This document shows, one piece after another, positions 18,162 to 29,027 of a DNA stretch of 64,000 bases. The translations under genes were made by a program, and so were the position numbers. Position 1 is the stretch's first letter, and every line of letters begins with the position of its first letter. The stretch is from Acidovorax sp. KKS102 (GTDB taxonomy: Bacteria; Pseudomonadota; Gammaproteobacteria; Burkholderiales; Burkholderiaceae_C). Below the pieces are notes generated by a model. It worked only from the letters and a program-made list of their open reading frames with translations, was not told the DNA's origin and did not search any database. The stretch is taken from contig NC_018708.1 in NCBI RefSeq assembly GCF_000302535.1, positions 2,790,001 through 2,854,000 on the forward strand, given 5' to 3'.

Positions 18162-18950
18162 ATGCACAAACAACTCCTCCTCTTCATTGCGGCGCTGACA
18201 TTCAGCGCCACTGCCAGGGCGGAAGCAAGCCTTGCGGATCTGATTTTCATGATGCCCAAGCTCGTCTTGATGGGTATCTACAACGAGTTGGCCAGGCCCT
18301 GGCTGCTGGCGGGCCTGTGGGGTGCTGCCGCATTGTTCTGGCTGGTGCGCGCGATCACCGGCCGAGATGCCGTCGGCGAACTGCTGGATACGTTCACCTA
18401 CCCACGCAAGCCCTGGATCAATACCAGCAGCTACGGTGCTATGGCTTTGCTGGCAATGGCCACGCTGCTTTATGTGCTGGTGGGCTACGCCCTGTGGGGA
18501 GCCCCCCAGCGCTATGAGGGGCCCCGCTTTCCTCAGCATTCAGCACAGCCATCGCAGGGGCCTGGTGTCAAGCACACCCTGCCCTACCCCCATGGCAAAT
18601 CACCAGACAACCGGCGAGGCGAATGGCCCAAATCCAGTGGTCGCTTGCTCGGCCAACCTTATCTGGCCGCTGGTGGGGACACCCTGATCACGCTGGGTAA
18701 TCCCGGCGATGAAGGACTATGGGTGCGCCTGTGCGCAGCGGATGCCAACCCCTGTTCCCCGCTGAGGCAGGTCTACTTGTCGCCCCGCGGAGGCTACACA
18801 TTGGACCGCGTGGATGAAGGCAAATACCGCGTGGTCTTTACCCAGACCAGTGGCAAGAACCTGTCAGGAAGCACACGCGCGTTCTCAGTCACCGGAGACC
18901 GAAGAGGCAGCTTCAATCTGCCCCTGAACGAATTCGACACCAAGCCATGA
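18162..18950 (+). CDS. membrane/exported protein of unknown function
   Basis: This is a 262-residue protein that I do not recognise. It begins with a signal-like segment (LLLFIAALTFSATARA), followed by two further hydrophobic helices at about residues 48-65 and 88-110. The C-terminal 100 residues are hydrophilic and look like a small beta-rich domain (LITLGNPGDEGLWVRLC, then GKYRVVFTQ). The preferred start is the ATG at 18162, because the signal sequence begins there. It is convergent with the export operon. Confidence 0.6.
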   Translation: MHKQLLLFIAALTFSATARAEASLADLIFMMPKLVLMGIYNELARPWLLAGLWGAAALFWLVRAITGRDAVGELLDTFTYPRKPWINTSSYGAMALLAMATLLYVLVGYALWGAPQRYEGPRFPQHSAQPSQGPGVKHTLPYPHGKSPDNRRGEWPKSSGRLLGQPYLAAGGDTLITLGNPGDEGLWVRLCAADANPCSPLRQVYLSPRGGYTLDRVDEGKYRVVFTQTSGKNLSGSTRAFSVTGDRRGSFNLPLNEFDTKP

Positions 18951-18990
18951 CACTCTCGCCAAGTGTGGGACACAGGAAGCGCTGGTGCGC

Positions 18991-20124
18991 TCAAGCCATG
19001 CGCGCAATCGTCTTGCGGAACCGCGCCAGCGCCAGGCTGAACAGTACCGCCCCAATCCCCAGCAGCCATACCAGCGACGGCCACACCACCGCCCAGCCCG
19101 CGCCCCGGTAGAGGATGGCCTGGGCCAGCTCGGTGAAGTGCGTGGTGGGCGCCAGGGCCATGCCGTACTGCACCCACAGCGGCATGCTCTCGCGCGGGGT
19201 GACGCCGCCCGACAGCATCTGCAGCGGCATCATCACCAGCACCATCAGCAAGCCAAACTGCGGCATGCTGCGCGCCACCGTGGCCATGAAGATGCCCATG
19301 GACGTGGTGGCAAACAGATGCAGCGTGGCCCCCAGCAGAAACAGCGGTACCGAGCCCTCGATGGGTACGCCAATCGCCCAGCGGATCACCGCCGTGAGCG
19401 ACACCCAGGTAGCGACCAGCACCACCAGCGCCATGGCCCAGACCTTGGCCAGCATGATCTCGCCGGGGGTGACGGGCATCACCAGCAAATGCTCCACCGT
19501 GCCGTGCTCGCGTTCGCGGATCAGCGCGGCGCCCGTGAGGATGATGGAGAGCATGGTCACGATGTTGATCAGCTCCATCAGCGAGCCGAACCACGCGGGG
19601 TTCAGCGCCGGGTTGAAGCGCGAGCGCACCGTCAGCTCGATGGGTTGCGCGGCCACAGTGCGGTCGCGCTGCACGAACTCGGCCACCTCCAGCTGCACGA
19701 TCTGCTGCACCGCCCCATTGGCCGCAAACGCCTGCCCCATGCGCGTGGCGTCGATGTTGAGCTGCACCTGCGGCACCCGGCCCGCCAGCACGTCGCGCTG
19801 GAAATGCGCGGGGATGTGCAGCACCAGCGTGAAGCGGCCGGCGTCCAAGCCCGGGTCCACCTCGCGCATGCTGATCATCGCGGGGCGCGTGAACTGGGGC
19901 GCATAGAACGCGGTGGCGATGCGCTGGGACAAGGCCGAGTCGTCCTCATCCACGATGGCAATGGGCACGTGGTACAGCGTCTCGGGCTGCGCCATGCCTG
20001 CCGAGTACACCGCCAGCGTGGTGGTGTAGACGATGAGGAACAGCATGGCCGGGTCGCGCCACAGGCTCCACAGCTCCTTGATGCCGAGGCGAAAAATGTT
20101 CGACCACCGTCCACGCAGTGCCAT
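18991..20124 (-). CDS. ABC-2 type permease, YhhJ-like
   Basis: This 377-residue membrane permease is of the ABC-2 family, with an N-terminal anchor, a long extracytoplasmic domain (about 45-180) and five or more C-terminal helices. It is the third gene of a HlyD / RbbA / YhhJ-type export set; two bases separate it from the RbbA-like gene. RGVTPPD-type ABC-2 signature residues are visible in the SGGVTPRESMPLWVQYG segment. The exported substrate is unknown. Confidence 0.88.
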   Translation of the reverse strand: MALRGRWSNIFRLGIKELWSLWRDPAMLFLIVYTTTLAVYSAGMAQPETLYHVPIAIVDEDDSALSQRIATAFYAPQFTRPAMISMREVDPGLDAGRFTLVLHIPAHFQRDVLAGRVPQVQLNIDATRMGQAFAANGAVQQIVQLEVAEFVQRDRTVAAQPIELTVRSRFNPALNPAWFGSLMELINIVTMLSIILTGAALIREREHGTVEHLLVMPVTPGEIMLAKVWAMALVVLVATWVSLTAVIRWAIGVPIEGSVPLFLLGATLHLFATTSMGIFMATVARSMPQFGLLMVLVMMPLQMLSGGVTPRESMPLWVQYGMALAPTTHFTELAQAILYRGAGWAVVWPSLVWLLGIGAVLFSLALARFRKTIARMA

Positions 20125-20125
20125 G

Positions 20126-22897
20126 TCAGGTCTCCTGCTTGCGTAACAGCAAGATCGCCGCGCCGATGATGACCGGCACCGCCACCAGCATGGGCCAGAA
20201 CTCGGCCTGCAAGTCCTGCAGCGTGAGGGCCTTGTTGAACACGCCCCGGCTGATGGTGAACATGTGGCTGGCCGGATAGACCTCGCCCACCCAGCGCGCG
20301 AATCCGGTCATGGACGACACCGGGTTGATGAGCCCCGCAAACTGCACCGCCGGGATGAGCGTGCCCACCATGGCAAAAAACATGGCGGCAATCTGGCTGC
20401 GCGTGACGGTGGAGGCCAGCAGCCCCATGCCCGTGGAGCACAGGCTGAACAGCACAGCCCCCAGCGTGAGCGTGGCAAAGCTGCCGGTGATGGGCACGCC
20501 AAACACCGTCACGGCCGCCAGACACATGAGGCCAAAGTTGAACAGCGCCAGCAGCACATAGGGCAGTTGCTTGCCCAACATGAATTCGGTGCGCGTGGTG
20601 GGCGTCACATACAGGTTGATGATGGAGCCCAGCTCTTTCTCGCGCACCACCGCCAGGGCCGTGAGCATGGCGGGCAGCATCAGCAGCAGCAGCGGAATCA
20701 CGGCAGGCACCATGGACGGCAGGCTGCGCACATCGGGGTTGTAGCGGTAGCGCGGCTCCACCTCCAGCAGGCCTCGGGGCACGGTGCCCGTGCGGCTGCG
20801 GCTTTGCTCCACCAGCCACTGCTGGTGCAGGCCCTGGGCGTAGCCGATGACGGTTTCGGCACGCTGGGGCATGGCGCCGTCCACCCACGCTCCGATCTGC
20901 ACCGTCTGGCCGCGTGCCACATCGCGTGCAAAGCCGGGCGGGATCTCCAGCGCCAGCGATATCTCGGCGGATCGCATGCGCGCGTCCAGCTCGGTGTAGG
21001 TGGTGATGGGCGGCCGCTCGGTGAAGTAGCGCGAGCCCGCCAGGTTCAGCGTGTAAGCGCGGCTCAGCGCGGTCTGGTCGCGGTCCAGCACGGCAAAGCG
21101 CAGGTTCTCCACGTCCATGCTGATGCCATAGCCCATCACGAACATCAGGATCAGCGAGCCCAGCAGCGCCATGGCACCGCGCACCGGGTCGCGGCGCAGC
21201 TCCAGCGATTCGCGCCACTGGGTGCTGTGGATGCGGGCCAGGCTCTGGCGAAGACGGGAGCGCGAGGTGGTAGCGCTGGATGCGGACACCGGCGATAGCG
21301 CAGCGGGGTCCGAAGCCTGCAAAGGCACAGGGTCTGGTGCCGTTCCCGCAGCATCTTCCAGGTAGCCGATGAAGGCTTCTTCCAGCGTGGTGGCGCCGCG
21401 TTTGGCCACAATGTCCTGCGGCGCAGCGCTCTCTAGCACGCGCCCTGCGTGCATCAGCGAGATGCGGTCGCAGCGCTCGGCCTCGTTCATGAAGTGGGTG
21501 GAGATGAAGATGGTGACCTTGTCGCGCCGCGCCAGCTCCACCATCAGGCGCCAGAAGTTGTCGCGTGCCATCGGGTCCACGCCCGAGGTGGGCTCGTCCA
21601 GAATCAGCAGCTCGGGCTGGTGCACCATGGCCACGGCCAGCGACAGGCGCTGGCGCATGCCCAGCGGCAGCTTCATGGGCAACGAACTGCGCACGGCCTG
21701 CAGGTCAAAGCGCTCCAGCATGGCCGTGACACGCGCGGGCACCTCGGCCTCGGGCACGTGGAACAGGCGGGCATGCAGTACCAGGTTCTGCTCCACCGAC
21801 AGCTCGCTGTACAGCGAAAACGCCTGCGACATGTAGCCCACGCGGCGCCGCGTGGCCATGTCCTTGGGGTCCACCGGCTGGCCGAACAGCCAGGCCTGCC
21901 CGTCGCTGGCGGGCAGCAGGCCGGTGAGCATCTTCATGGTGGTGGACTTGCCGCACCCATTGCTGCCCAGAAAGCCGAAGATCTCGCCCCGCTGGATGCG
22001 AAAGCTCACATGGTCCACCGCCACAAAATCACCAAACCGCATGGTCAGGTCGCGCGCCTCAATGGCGACATGGGCGTCGTCTTCTGCCTGCGACCGGTCC
22101 AGAGGCGGAATCTGCACCGCCTGGTGGCCCCGGCGCTTGGCCTCGGGCAGCAGCGCTACAAAGGCCTGCTCCAGCGAATCGTGCCCGGTGCGGGCCATCA
22201 GCTCGGCCGGGGTGCCGGTGGCCAGAATGCGCCCCTCGTCCATCGCCACCAGCCATTCAAAGCGCTGGGCTTCCTCCATGTAGGCCGTGGCCACGATCAC
22301 GCTCATGCCGGGCCGGGCGGCGCGGATGCGGCCGATCAAATCCCAGAACTGCGCGCGCGCCAGCGGGTCCACGCCGGTGGTGGGCTCATCCAGGATGAGC
22401 AGGTCGGGGTCGTGGATGAGCGCGCAGCACAGCGCCAGCTTCTGCTTCATGCCGCCCGAAAGCTTGCCCGCAGGCCGCGCCAGAAACGGGTGCAGGCCGG
22501 TACTGCGTGTGAGTTCATCAATACGGCGGCGCCGCTCGGCCGCGTCGTGCCCGAACAGGCGGCCAAAGAACTGCAGGTTCTCTTCCACCGACAGCGTGGG
22601 GTACAGGTTCTTACCCAGGCCCTGCGGCATATAGGCGATGCGGGGGCACACGCGGCTGCGGTGGCGGCTTTTGGCCATGTCGCCGCCCAGCACCTCCACC
22701 GTGCCCTGCTGCACTGCACGGGCGCCCGCCACCAGCGCGAGCAGGCTGGACTTGCCCACGCCATCCGGTCCGATCAGGCCCACCATGCGGCCCGCGGCCA
22801 CTTCCAAATCGATGTCTGAGAGCGCCACCGTGCGCCCATATCGCTGGCCCACGCCACGCAGGCGGGCCACGGGTGCCACGCTGCCGGGGAGGCTCAC
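20126..22897 (-). CDS. RbbA-type fused ABC ATPase (two NBDs) and ABC-2 permease
   Basis: This large fusion of about 923 residues has two ABC ATPase domains followed by an ABC-2 membrane domain. NBD1 has Walker [10 protein letters not shown] (43-51) and signature [11 protein letters not shown]2 has GSNGCGKST and a degenerate LPLGMRQ signature, as is usual for RbbA. The transmembrane part follows from about residue 560. RbbA is reported as ribosome-associated in E. coli, but homologues next to HlyD genes behave as exporters. I start it at the GTG at 22897, which overlaps the HlyD stop (GTGA) behind an AAGGCGGA ribosome-binding site. An ATG at 22930 is the alternative. Confidence 0.88.
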   Translation of the reverse strand: MSLPGSVAPVARLRGVGQRYGRTVALSDIDLEVAAGRMVGLIGPDGVGKSSLLALVAGARAVQQGTVEVLGGDMAKSRHRSRVCPRIAYMPQGLGKNLYPTLSVEENLQFFGRLFGHDAAERRRRIDELTRSTGLHPFLARPAGKLSGGMKQKLALCCALIHDPDLLILDEPTTGVDPLARAQFWDLIGRIRAARPGMSVIVATAYMEEAQRFEWLVAMDEGRILATGTPAELMARTGHDSLEQAFVALLPEAKRRGHQAVQIPPLDRSQAEDDAHVAIEARDLTMRFGDFVAVDHVSFRIQRGEIFGFLGSNGCGKSTTMKMLTGLLPASDGQAWLFGQPVDPKDMATRRRVGYMSQAFSLYSELSVEQNLVLHARLFHVPEAEVPARVTAMLERFDLQAVRSSLPMKLPLGMRQRLSLAVAMVHQPELLILDEPTSGVDPMARDNFWRLMVELARRDKVTIFISTHFMNEAERCDRISLMHAGRVLESAAPQDIVAKRGATTLEEAFIGYLEDAAGTAPDPVPLQASDPAALSPVSASSATTSRSRLRQSLARIHSTQWRESLELRRDPVRGAMALLGSLILMFVMGYGISMDVENLRFAVLDRDQTALSRAYTLNLAGSRYFTERPPITTYTELDARMRSAEISLALEIPPGFARDVARGQTVQIGAWVDGAMPQRAETVIGYAQGLHQQWLVEQSRSRTGTVPRGLLEVEPRYRYNPDVRSLPSMVPAVIPLLLLMLPAMLTALAVVREKELGSIINLYVTPTTRTEFMLGKQLPYVLLALFNFGLMCLAAVTVFGVPITGSFATLTLGAVLFSLCSTGMGLLASTVTRSQIAAMFFAMVGTLIPAVQFAGLINPVSSMTGFARWVGEVYPASHMFTISRGVFNKALTLQDLQAEFWPMLVAVPVIIGAAILLLRKQET

Positions 22898-23964
22898 TGG
22901 TCCGCCTTGATGGCAAGGTTGGCGGGCCATTCCACGGCGGGGTCCACCCGCAGCCAGGCAACACCAGGCAGACCGGTCTTGACCTGCTCCTGGTGGCGCA
23001 GCAGCAGTGCCTTGTCGATCTGGGCCCGCACGCGGAACATGAGCTTCTGGCGCTCGCTGGCGGTCTCCACCGTCTTGGGCGTGAACTGCGCGGTGCTGGC
23101 CACAAACGACACGGTGGCCGGGATCACAAAGCCCGGCGCGGCATCAAGCACGATGCGCACATCGCTGCCCAGCGCCACGCGGCCCGCCACGGTTTCGGGC
23201 AGAAAGAAGGTCATGTACACATCGGTCAGGTCCACCAGCTGCAGCACGCGCGCGCCTGCGCCCACCACCTCGCCGGGCTGCACCACGCGGAACTGCACCC
23301 GCCCGTCGCGCGGGGCCTTGAGATCGCTGTCGGCCAGCTCCACATCAATGCGGGCCAGCGTGGCCTCCAGCGCGCGCACGTTGGCCTCGGCGCTGGTCAC
23401 CTGCGTGCGCGACGCGCCGATGCCCGCCTGCGCCGCCTTGGCCTGCGCCTTGGCCGCGACCACGGCGGCCTGCTGGCTGCGCACCTTGGCGCGGTCGTCG
23501 TCGAGCAATTGGCTAGAGAAGAAGCCTTCGCGCGCCAGCTGCTCGGAGCGCGGCAGGCGGCGGCGGGCGGTGTCGAGGTCGCTCTCGCGCTGGGCCACGA
23601 CCGCCAAGGCAGCCTGGTAGTCGCTCTCGCGCTGGGCCACCTGTACCTGCGCGCTGCTGATGGCCAGCTGCGCCTGCTGCAGCCGGGCCACGGCCTCTTC
23701 GCGCTGGGCTTGCAGGCCGTCGATCTGCATACGGGCCACGGGCTGCCCCGCTTTCACGAAATCGCCCTCGGCCACCAGGATGTCCTGCACCCGGCCCGCG
23801 AGCTTGGTGGCCACGGCGATCTCGGTGGCCTCGATGCGGCCGTTGCCGCTTACAAAGCCCGGGCCCGGCCCCTTGGGCTGCCAGGGCGCCCACCGCACGA
23901 CCAATACGGTGCCCAGCAGCAACAGCGCTGCGACGGCCGCATAAATTTTCCACTTGCTGCCCAT
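22894..23964 (-). CDS. HlyD-family membrane fusion protein
   Basis: This 356-residue periplasmic adaptor has one N-terminal transmembrane helix (residues 7-25), split lipoyl halves ([20 protein letters not shown] near 62-82) around a long coiled-coil rich in Ala, Gln and Arg, and a beta-barrel part. It should connect the RbbA/YhhJ-type inner-membrane pump to an outer-membrane channel encoded elsewhere. The start is the ATG at 23964 (MGSKWKIY), preceded by AAAGAGG; the frame is open to 24000 without a better signal. It is the first gene of the export operon. Confidence 0.9.
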   Translation of the reverse strand: MGSKWKIYAAVAALLLLGTVLVVRWAPWQPKGPGPGFVSGNGRIEATEIAVATKLAGRVQDILVAEGDFVKAGQPVARMQIDGLQAQREEAVARLQQAQLAISSAQVQVAQRESDYQAALAVVAQRESDLDTARRRLPRSEQLAREGFFSSQLLDDDRAKVRSQQAAVVAAKAQAKAAQAGIGASRTQVTSAEANVRALEATLARIDVELADSDLKAPRDGRVQFRVVQPGEVVGAGARVLQLVDLTDVYMTFFLPETVAGRVALGSDVRIVLDAAPGFVIPATVSFVASTAQFTPKTVETASERQKLMFRVRAQIDKALLLRHQEQVKTGLPGVAWLRVDPAVEWPANLAIKADQ

Positions 23965-24191
23965 GGCTCTGATCCTCTTTGGTGCGGAGGCAGAGCGCAT
24001 TGGCAGTCACATCAGCGAAGGCGCCTCACCTCAAAAAGTATCGTAAGCGCAGGGCCCTCATGGGCTGCGCGCGGTCGGCCGCCTCCCTTGACTTGCATCA
24101 ATTTGACTGCAATTGCGTGGGTCTTACGGCTACGCTGCGGAGCTGGTCCAGCAGCTTCAGACGAGCGCAGCTTTAGTCTTCAGCGCCTGAA

Positions 24192-24863
24192 CTAGCCGCG
24201 CCCATCAAAGGCCGACAGATGGTTGGCCAGGTGCATGGCGTGCGCCTGCTCGTACTGCGTCCGGGTTAATGCGCCGTAGGCAAAGTGAGGCTGCAGTGCA
24301 CCGGTGTGGAGGGCAAAGTCCTGCACCGCCTGGCGCAGGCGTGCCATGGCGGCCGATGGGTCCGTGGTCTGCGCATCGAGCGCCGGGGCTCCCGGAATGG
24401 GCTCAGCCAGGTTGTGACTCATGCGGCCCCGCAGAGTAAACACCTTGAAAGCGGCGGCCCCCAGGGTGTTCTGAAACAGCGCCGACTTGGGCGACGGAAA
24501 GCCTTGCAACGAGTATTCAATGCTCTGCGCGCAATGCACCAGCGTTTGGGCCCAGGTCCAGGCCGTGGCGGGTTCCAGCGCGTGGACAGAGGCAGCATTC
24601 AGTCGCTCGGCCTCACCCATGGCATCGTGCAGGGTGGCGAAGACCAGCCGTCGGTCGTTGCCCGGTTGGTGCAGAAAATAACCCGCAGCGCCAGCGGCTG
24701 CGAGCGCGGCTCCAGCCCCGGTGGCCAGAAATGCCCTGCGGCCGTGCGCTACGGGCGACGCAGAGGGCGCGGGCTGGGTGCCGGCGGATTGGGGGGCTGC
24801 AGCGTGGGCGTCGCTGGGAGCGCCAGGAGGGGTGGGGACTGCCATGGGGTTGTCTGCTCGCAT
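24192..24863 (-). CDS. DUF1569-like protein with probable Tat signal
   Basis: This protein of about 223 residues has an N-terminal twin-arginine-like signal (GRRAFLATGAGAALAAAG) and a helical body containing TLVHCAQSIEYSLQGFPSPK and QAHAMHLANHLSAF, which matches the DUF1569 (DinB-like four-helix) family as I remember it. The biochemical role is unknown. The start is uncertain: ATG at 24863 (MRADNP) or 24845 (MAVPTP); neither has a clear ribosome-binding site, and the frame is open back to 24962. It lies 28 bp upstream of the HlyD promoter gap and may be expressed on its own. Confidence 0.7.
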   Translation of the reverse strand: MRADNPMAVPTPPGAPSDAHAAAPQSAGTQPAPSASPVAHGRRAFLATGAGAALAAAGAAGYFLHQPGNDRRLVFATLHDAMGEAERLNAASVHALEPATAWTWAQTLVHCAQSIEYSLQGFPSPKSALFQNTLGAAAFKVFTLRGRMSHNLAEPIPGAPALDAQTTDPSAAMARLRQAVQDFALHTGALQPHFAYGALTRTQYEQAHAMHLANHLSAFDGRG

Positions 24864-24977
24864 CACCGGGGGCGGGGTGAAAAAGGCGATTGTGACGGGC
24901 AACATCGACTTTGTGACCCATGCCGCCACCGCCAGGGTCGGGCAGCCGACACAGCCCGCCACGGCGCAAGGCAGCTC

Positions 24978-26252
24978 CTATGCCGCCAGGGTGGTCCGCG
25001 TGGCAGGCTGGTTGGTGGTGGTAGCCGGGGCCATGGGTGCAGCAGGGACCACGGTCATCTCCACGCGGTTGCGCCCCCGTTCCTTGGCCAGGTACATGGC
25101 CTCATCCGCACGCTGCAGGGCCGTGCCTGCGGACTCGCTGCCCGCGCACACGGTGACGCCGACACTCACCGTGAGCGCAATGCTGCGCTGCTCGGTCACC
25201 ACCGGGTGGGCCTCCACCATGGCGCGCAGCCGCTCGGCCACCGCAACGGCGCCACCGGCCCCTGCGTTGGGCAAGAAGATGGCGAACTCTTCCCCCCCCA
25301 GTCGACCCATCACGTCTTCCTTGCGCAGGCAGCGCTGGGCCAGCATCACAAAATGGCGCAGCACATCGTCACCCGCGCGGTGGCCCCAACTGTCGTTGAC
25401 CTTCTTGAAATGGTCCAGGTCCATCACCAGCACGGGCAACGTCGTCTGCGTGCGCTGGGCGTTGCTGATGGCTTTGTCCAGCAGGGTCAGAAACGCGCGG
25501 CGGTTGAATACATTGGTCAGCGGGTCCACCTCGGCCAGGTGGCGCAGTTCGTTGGTGATGAACTCATTGGTGAGCATGAGCGCACCAAACGCCACCAGCA
25601 CCAGCGCCAGGGTGGACTCCAGCACCACAAACTGCGACAGCGCAGCCACCATGCCCGTCTCGGGCTGCGCCCCATCGGCGGGCGCGGCCAGCTTGAACAG
25701 CAAAGGCCGCACCAGCAAGAACGCTCCATGCACGCCCACCGTGGCCGCAAACAGGTACCGTGCGGGCACCTTGTGAAAGCCGCCACGGGCCAGTGTGTGC
25801 GCGGCCGCAATGAACAACACCCCTGGCACCAGCCCCGTCAGCGCGATGCGTACCTGCACATTCGGCTTCACCAGGGTAAAAAACAAGGCAGTACCCAGCA
25901 GAAGCGCCAAGGCCAGTAAGGCAACACCGTGCCCCAAGGGCGCCCTGCCCATGTACTCGCGTGCGCCCAGCAGGCATAGGTATGCAGCCAACGCTACGGA
26001 AGACTGCGCCAGCACGACAGACAACGGCAGCGACACATGGTCGCGCAGCAGCAGGTTGATGCAGAAGACGGTGGCGCAAAACAGTGCCTGCGCCCAGAAG
26101 CGAAGCCCGGGAATGCGTCTGTTGAAGATCCACACCGCGGACAGAACGCCTGTGACCAGCGCTGCAAGAATGGCCGCGACGATAAGGAGGGTGGGGCTGT
26201 GCACAGAAGGTACAGACAGGCGATGGCAATGAGGCTCACAACGCGACGCCAT
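24978..26252 (-). CDS. membrane diguanylate cyclase (GGDEF)
   Basis: This 424-residue protein has six or seven N-terminal hydrophobic helices (a MASE-like sensor of unknown ligand) and a C-terminal GGDEF domain. The active-site loop reads GRLGGEEF near residue 315, so it should be catalytically active in making cyclic di-GMP. The nucleotide-binding DLDHFKKVNDSWGH segment is intact. No RxxD inhibitory site is evident immediately upstream of the GGEEF loop. The last 30 residues are a low-complexity Ala/Pro/Thr tail. Confidence 0.9.
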   Translation of the reverse strand: MASRCEPHCHRLSVPSVHSPTLLIVAAILAALVTGVLSAVWIFNRRIPGLRFWAQALFCATVFCINLLLRDHVSLPLSVVLAQSSVALAAYLCLLGAREYMGRAPLGHGVALLALALLLGTALFFTLVKPNVQVRIALTGLVPGVLFIAAAHTLARGGFHKVPARYLFAATVGVHGAFLLVRPLLFKLAAPADGAQPETGMVAALSQFVVLESTLALVLVAFGALMLTNEFITNELRHLAEVDPLTNVFNRRAFLTLLDKAISNAQRTQTTLPVLVMDLDHFKKVNDSWGHRAGDDVLRHFVMLAQRCLRKEDVMGRLGGEEFAIFLPNAGAGGAVAVAERLRAMVEAHPVVTEQRSIALTVSVGVTVCAGSESAGTALQRADEAMYLAKERGRNRVEMTVVPAAPMAPATTTNQPATRTTLAA

Positions 26253-26425
26253 CGCCCAACGCCCGGCTGCTATGGCTTGCAGGCTATGCGATGACTGTCA
26301 ACGTTAACAATGGTAACCGAGAGCCTTGACTGCCCCGCGACTCTTTTTCGGGCATCCATGCAGTGCTTGAGTTAGTGCCTGGAGCCTCTCAGGCCGCCCC
26401 CTCCCTCGGCCTATGGGCGCACCTG

Positions 26426-27682
26426 TCAGCCCACCACGTGGCATTCGCGCCGCAGTAGCGCCAGTGCGTCGTGCATCTGGTAGTCGCGGTCGCTGGTCAG
26501 CGTGGCCTGCGCGTCTTGCACAAAACCGGACCACAGGGCCAGGTAGTCCTGCTGGAAGGCGGCTGCTGCATGGCTGCGGATGAAATCGGCCGCCAGCTCG
26601 GGCTGCAGGCCGGACTTGCGGATCTTGCGCACCAGGCTGGCGGCGGTTTTCTCGGTCAGCAGCGTTTTCTTGGGCGCGCCAGCGGCCAGGCACAGGAACA
26701 GCGTGAGCAGGGAGTGCTCGTCCTCGTTGCCTGCGGTCGCCTTCGTCCAGGTCTTGCTGGCGGGCTGCGGAGGCTCGTCGTCTTCCTCCAGAGCGTCCAG
26801 GCTGCGGTGAAAGCTGTCCACTTCGGCCAGCGGGTCGTCCAGCAGGAAGTACCGCGCCCGAAATGCGCCCATGGGGCGCAACAGGGTGCGCAGGGGCGCA
26901 GTGGACTGCAGCAGCTTGGGCAAGTCCGCCAGCACCGCAGCGCATTGGGCCTGTAGCACATCGCGCAGCTCTGCGGGCACACCAGCGGGCAAGCGCAGCG
27001 CCGTCGGCACGGTTGCCTTCTTTTTGCGCAGTGCCGTCACCAGCTTTTCAAACGCCGGGGCGCTGGGCCACTCACCCGCCGCCATGGCCTTGGGGTTCAG
27101 CGCCTGCATCAGGAGCCCTGTGCGGATCACCGCCTCGGCATCGGCACCAGCAGTTTCCAGCTCGTCGGTGTCCAGGTCGTATTGCGCGGCCAACCATTCG
27201 GCGGCGGCAATGGCCTGGGCGATCTGGCTGCGGCGGGCCAGCTCGGCGCGGTAGTCGGCATGGCTGCGCAACGACCAGGCAGCCAGCAGCGGGGTTTCGG
27301 AATCGGCATAGCCGGCCATGCCAAAGTTGCTGCTCTCGGGCATGGCGATCAGCCGCTTGAGCATGTCCGACCCGCCCTTGGAGCGCGACAAAAAGGAGTT
27401 GTCGCGCAGCGAGACCGCCGCCTTGGCCAGATCGCCGTCCGTGGTCTCCAGCAGGTACAGGCTGATGAGGTTGACCATGCGATCCCGCGCTTTTTCCAGC
27501 TCGGGCCGCAAGAACTCGCTGCCAAAGTAGCGCGCAATCTGCACCATGCCCTTGGGCGCATCGGTATGGATGGCCGCCAGCCGGTCCGCATCGAGGATGC
27601 CGTGCTGCACGCCGTAGACCAGCGCCTTTTCAAAGAAAGGACGGGCGTCGTGCAGTTGCAGTGCCGAGCTTTGGGACATCAT
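26426..27682 (-). CDS. unknown protein, fourth gene of the J-domain operon
   Basis: This is a 418-residue soluble, helical protein that I do not recognise. It has a long N-terminal helical region, a KKKATVPTALRLPAGVP linker near the middle, and an acidic EEDDEPP segment near residue 300. There is no signal peptide or membrane helix. Its ATG at 27682 overlaps the stop of the preceding gene (TGATG), so it is translationally coupled. A TTG one codon earlier is possible. Its partners are a J-domain protein and two more unknown proteins, so a role with a chaperone is likely but unproven. Confidence 0.7.
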   Translation of the reverse strand: MMSQSSALQLHDARPFFEKALVYGVQHGILDADRLAAIHTDAPKGMVQIARYFGSEFLRPELEKARDRMVNLISLYLLETTDGDLAKAAVSLRDNSFLSRSKGGSDMLKRLIAMPESSNFGMAGYADSETPLLAAWSLRSHADYRAELARRSQIAQAIAAAEWLAAQYDLDTDELETAGADAEAVIRTGLLMQALNPKAMAAGEWPSAPAFEKLVTALRKKKATVPTALRLPAGVPAELRDVLQAQCAAVLADLPKLLQSTAPLRTLLRPMGAFRARYFLLDDPLAEVDSFHRSLDALEEDDEPPQPASKTWTKATAGNEDEHSLLTLFLCLAAGAPKKTLLTEKTAASLVRKIRKSGLQPELAADFIRSHAAAAFQQDYLALWSGFVQDAQATLTSDRDYQMHDALALLRRECHVVG

Positions 27683-28455
27683 CAAATCGCGGATTCTTCG
27701 TCAGAGGCGCGGGCAGCGGGCGTGGCCTTGCCCCGGTCTGTCTCGCTGGTCTCGAACTTGCCGTCGTCTTCCTCGGCGGGAGTCTCATCGCCCTCTTCCA
27801 GGCCCATATCAAACGCACGGGCTTTGGCGCGCAGCACCAGCAGCATTTCGATGAACAGGTCGCGGCACTCGTAGCGCAGCAGCCAGGCCATCTGCATCCA
27901 GTCGCGGTCGGCCACCTCGTCCAGGTCCACGCGCGGCTGCACATAGCCCGAGGCCAGCAGTTCGTCATCGCTCAGCGTGACACCGTAGTCTTCGGTCGCG
28001 TCAAACGTGCCAGTGCGGGCAAAGGCTTCGATGCGGCTCCACTTTTCCGCAAAGTAGTTGGCCAGGGCTTCGGCGCCGCCTTCCAGGTCGCCGATGGCGG
28101 TGAGGAATTCCACCGGGTCGGCATCGTCGCGGAAGACCACGGCGTTGACCATGTTGCGCAGGTGGGTGTGGGTGAGGTCCTTGTACTGCTTCTCCAGCAC
28201 CATGGCGCGGGCAAACTGCTCGGGCGTGACCAGCATGTTGACCACGGACGCCTTGGAGTCGTCGTACTCGCGCATCACGGCCAGGATGTCCTTGGGGGCG
28301 AGCTGGTCCAGCACTACCATCAGGGCGTTGTCGCCTTCGGCATCGGCCAGCTCTGCCAGCGCCGATTCGGCGCCCACGATGTCACCGGCTGCGATGAGGC
28401 TGGTGGTTTTGGTGATCAGGGCCAGGTGTTGGTTGCTGCTGCTCATGGTCGTCAT
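27682..28455 (-). CDS. unknown protein, third gene of the J-domain operon
   Basis: This is a 257-residue soluble protein that I do not recognise. The N-terminal third is helical and hydrophobic-patterned (SLIAAGDIVGAESALAELAD), reminiscent of a tetratricopeptide-type helix pair but without a clear repeat. The C-terminal 40 residues are highly charged and acidic, probably disordered. The ATG overlaps the previous stop (ATGA), and its own stop overlaps the next gene. Confidence 0.7.
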   Translation of the reverse strand: MTTMSSSNQHLALITKTTSLIAAGDIVGAESALAELADAEGDNALMVVLDQLAPKDILAVMREYDDSKASVVNMLVTPEQFARAMVLEKQYKDLTHTHLRNMVNAVVFRDDADPVEFLTAIGDLEGGAEALANYFAEKWSRIEAFARTGTFDATEDYGVTLSDDELLASGYVQPRVDLDEVADRDWMQMAWLLRYECRDLFIEMLLVLRAKARAFDMGLEEGDETPAEEDDGKFETSETDRGKATPAARASDEESAI

Positions 28456-29027
28456 TCCTTGCGCTCAAAGCCCACGTCGGCCAGCCAGTTGGCGCTGGCC
28501 TCTTCGCGCGTACGGCTGTTGTGTGGGTCCACCGCGTCGTCGGCACTCAGGGCGCTGTAGTCGTCGTCGTGCTCGGCGGCGTCTTCACTGTCCTCTTCGG
28601 CATCGCTGTCGCCATGTGCGGCGGCAGCGGGGGCCATGTGGGCGTGCTGCTGCAGGTATTCCAGGCCAGCAGCCACGGTCAGAAAGCGTGCGCCCTGGGG
28701 CTCGCGCAGCACCGTCTGCGCCAGACTCTGCGCCCAGGGCTCCAGCGCCACGGCGTGGCCCAGGCTGTGCCAGTCGGGCAACTCATTCACGGGCAGGCTC
28801 AGCAGGTGCTCCAGCGCTGCCGGTTGGGTGAAGCGAAAGCCCCGGTGGAACACCACGGCCACCATTTCGGGGGCCAGCTCCATCATCTGCACCAAAAACG
28901 CCATCTCGTTGCGCTTTTCAGCCAGGCGCTTGCGCAGCACGTCGTTGCCTTCGGAGTCCGACACCAGGTCATCCAGCTCGGCCTGGTAGGCCGAGCGCAG
29001 GTCATAAAAATAGGGAGAAAGTTTCAC
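28452..29027 (-). CDS. unknown protein, second gene of the J-domain operon
   Basis: This is a 191-residue soluble protein that I do not recognise. The N-terminal part (residues 10-50) is a charged helix followed by LVQMMELAPEMVAVVFHRGF. The C-terminal 60 residues are rich in Asp, Glu and His. It starts with GTG at 29027, overlapping the stop of the J-domain gene by four bases (GTGA). The length and acidic tail suggest an adaptor or substrate-binding partner, but this is a guess. Confidence 0.7.
   Translation of the reverse strand: MKLSPYFYDLRSAYQAELDDLVSDSEGNDVLRKRLAEKRNEMAFLVQMMELAPEMVAVVFHRGFRFTQPAALEHLLSLPVNELPDWHSLGHAVALEPWAQSLAQTVLREPQGARFLTVAAGLEYLQQHAHMAPAAAAHGDSDAEEDSEDAAEHDDDYSALSADDAVDPHNSRTREEASANWLADVGFERKE

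Noticed and set aside
22898..22930. ATG at 22930 as the start of the RbbA-type gene
   Set aside because: It would overlap the HlyD gene by 37 bp; the GTG at 22897 gives a usual GTGA coupling. The ATG is not excluded.
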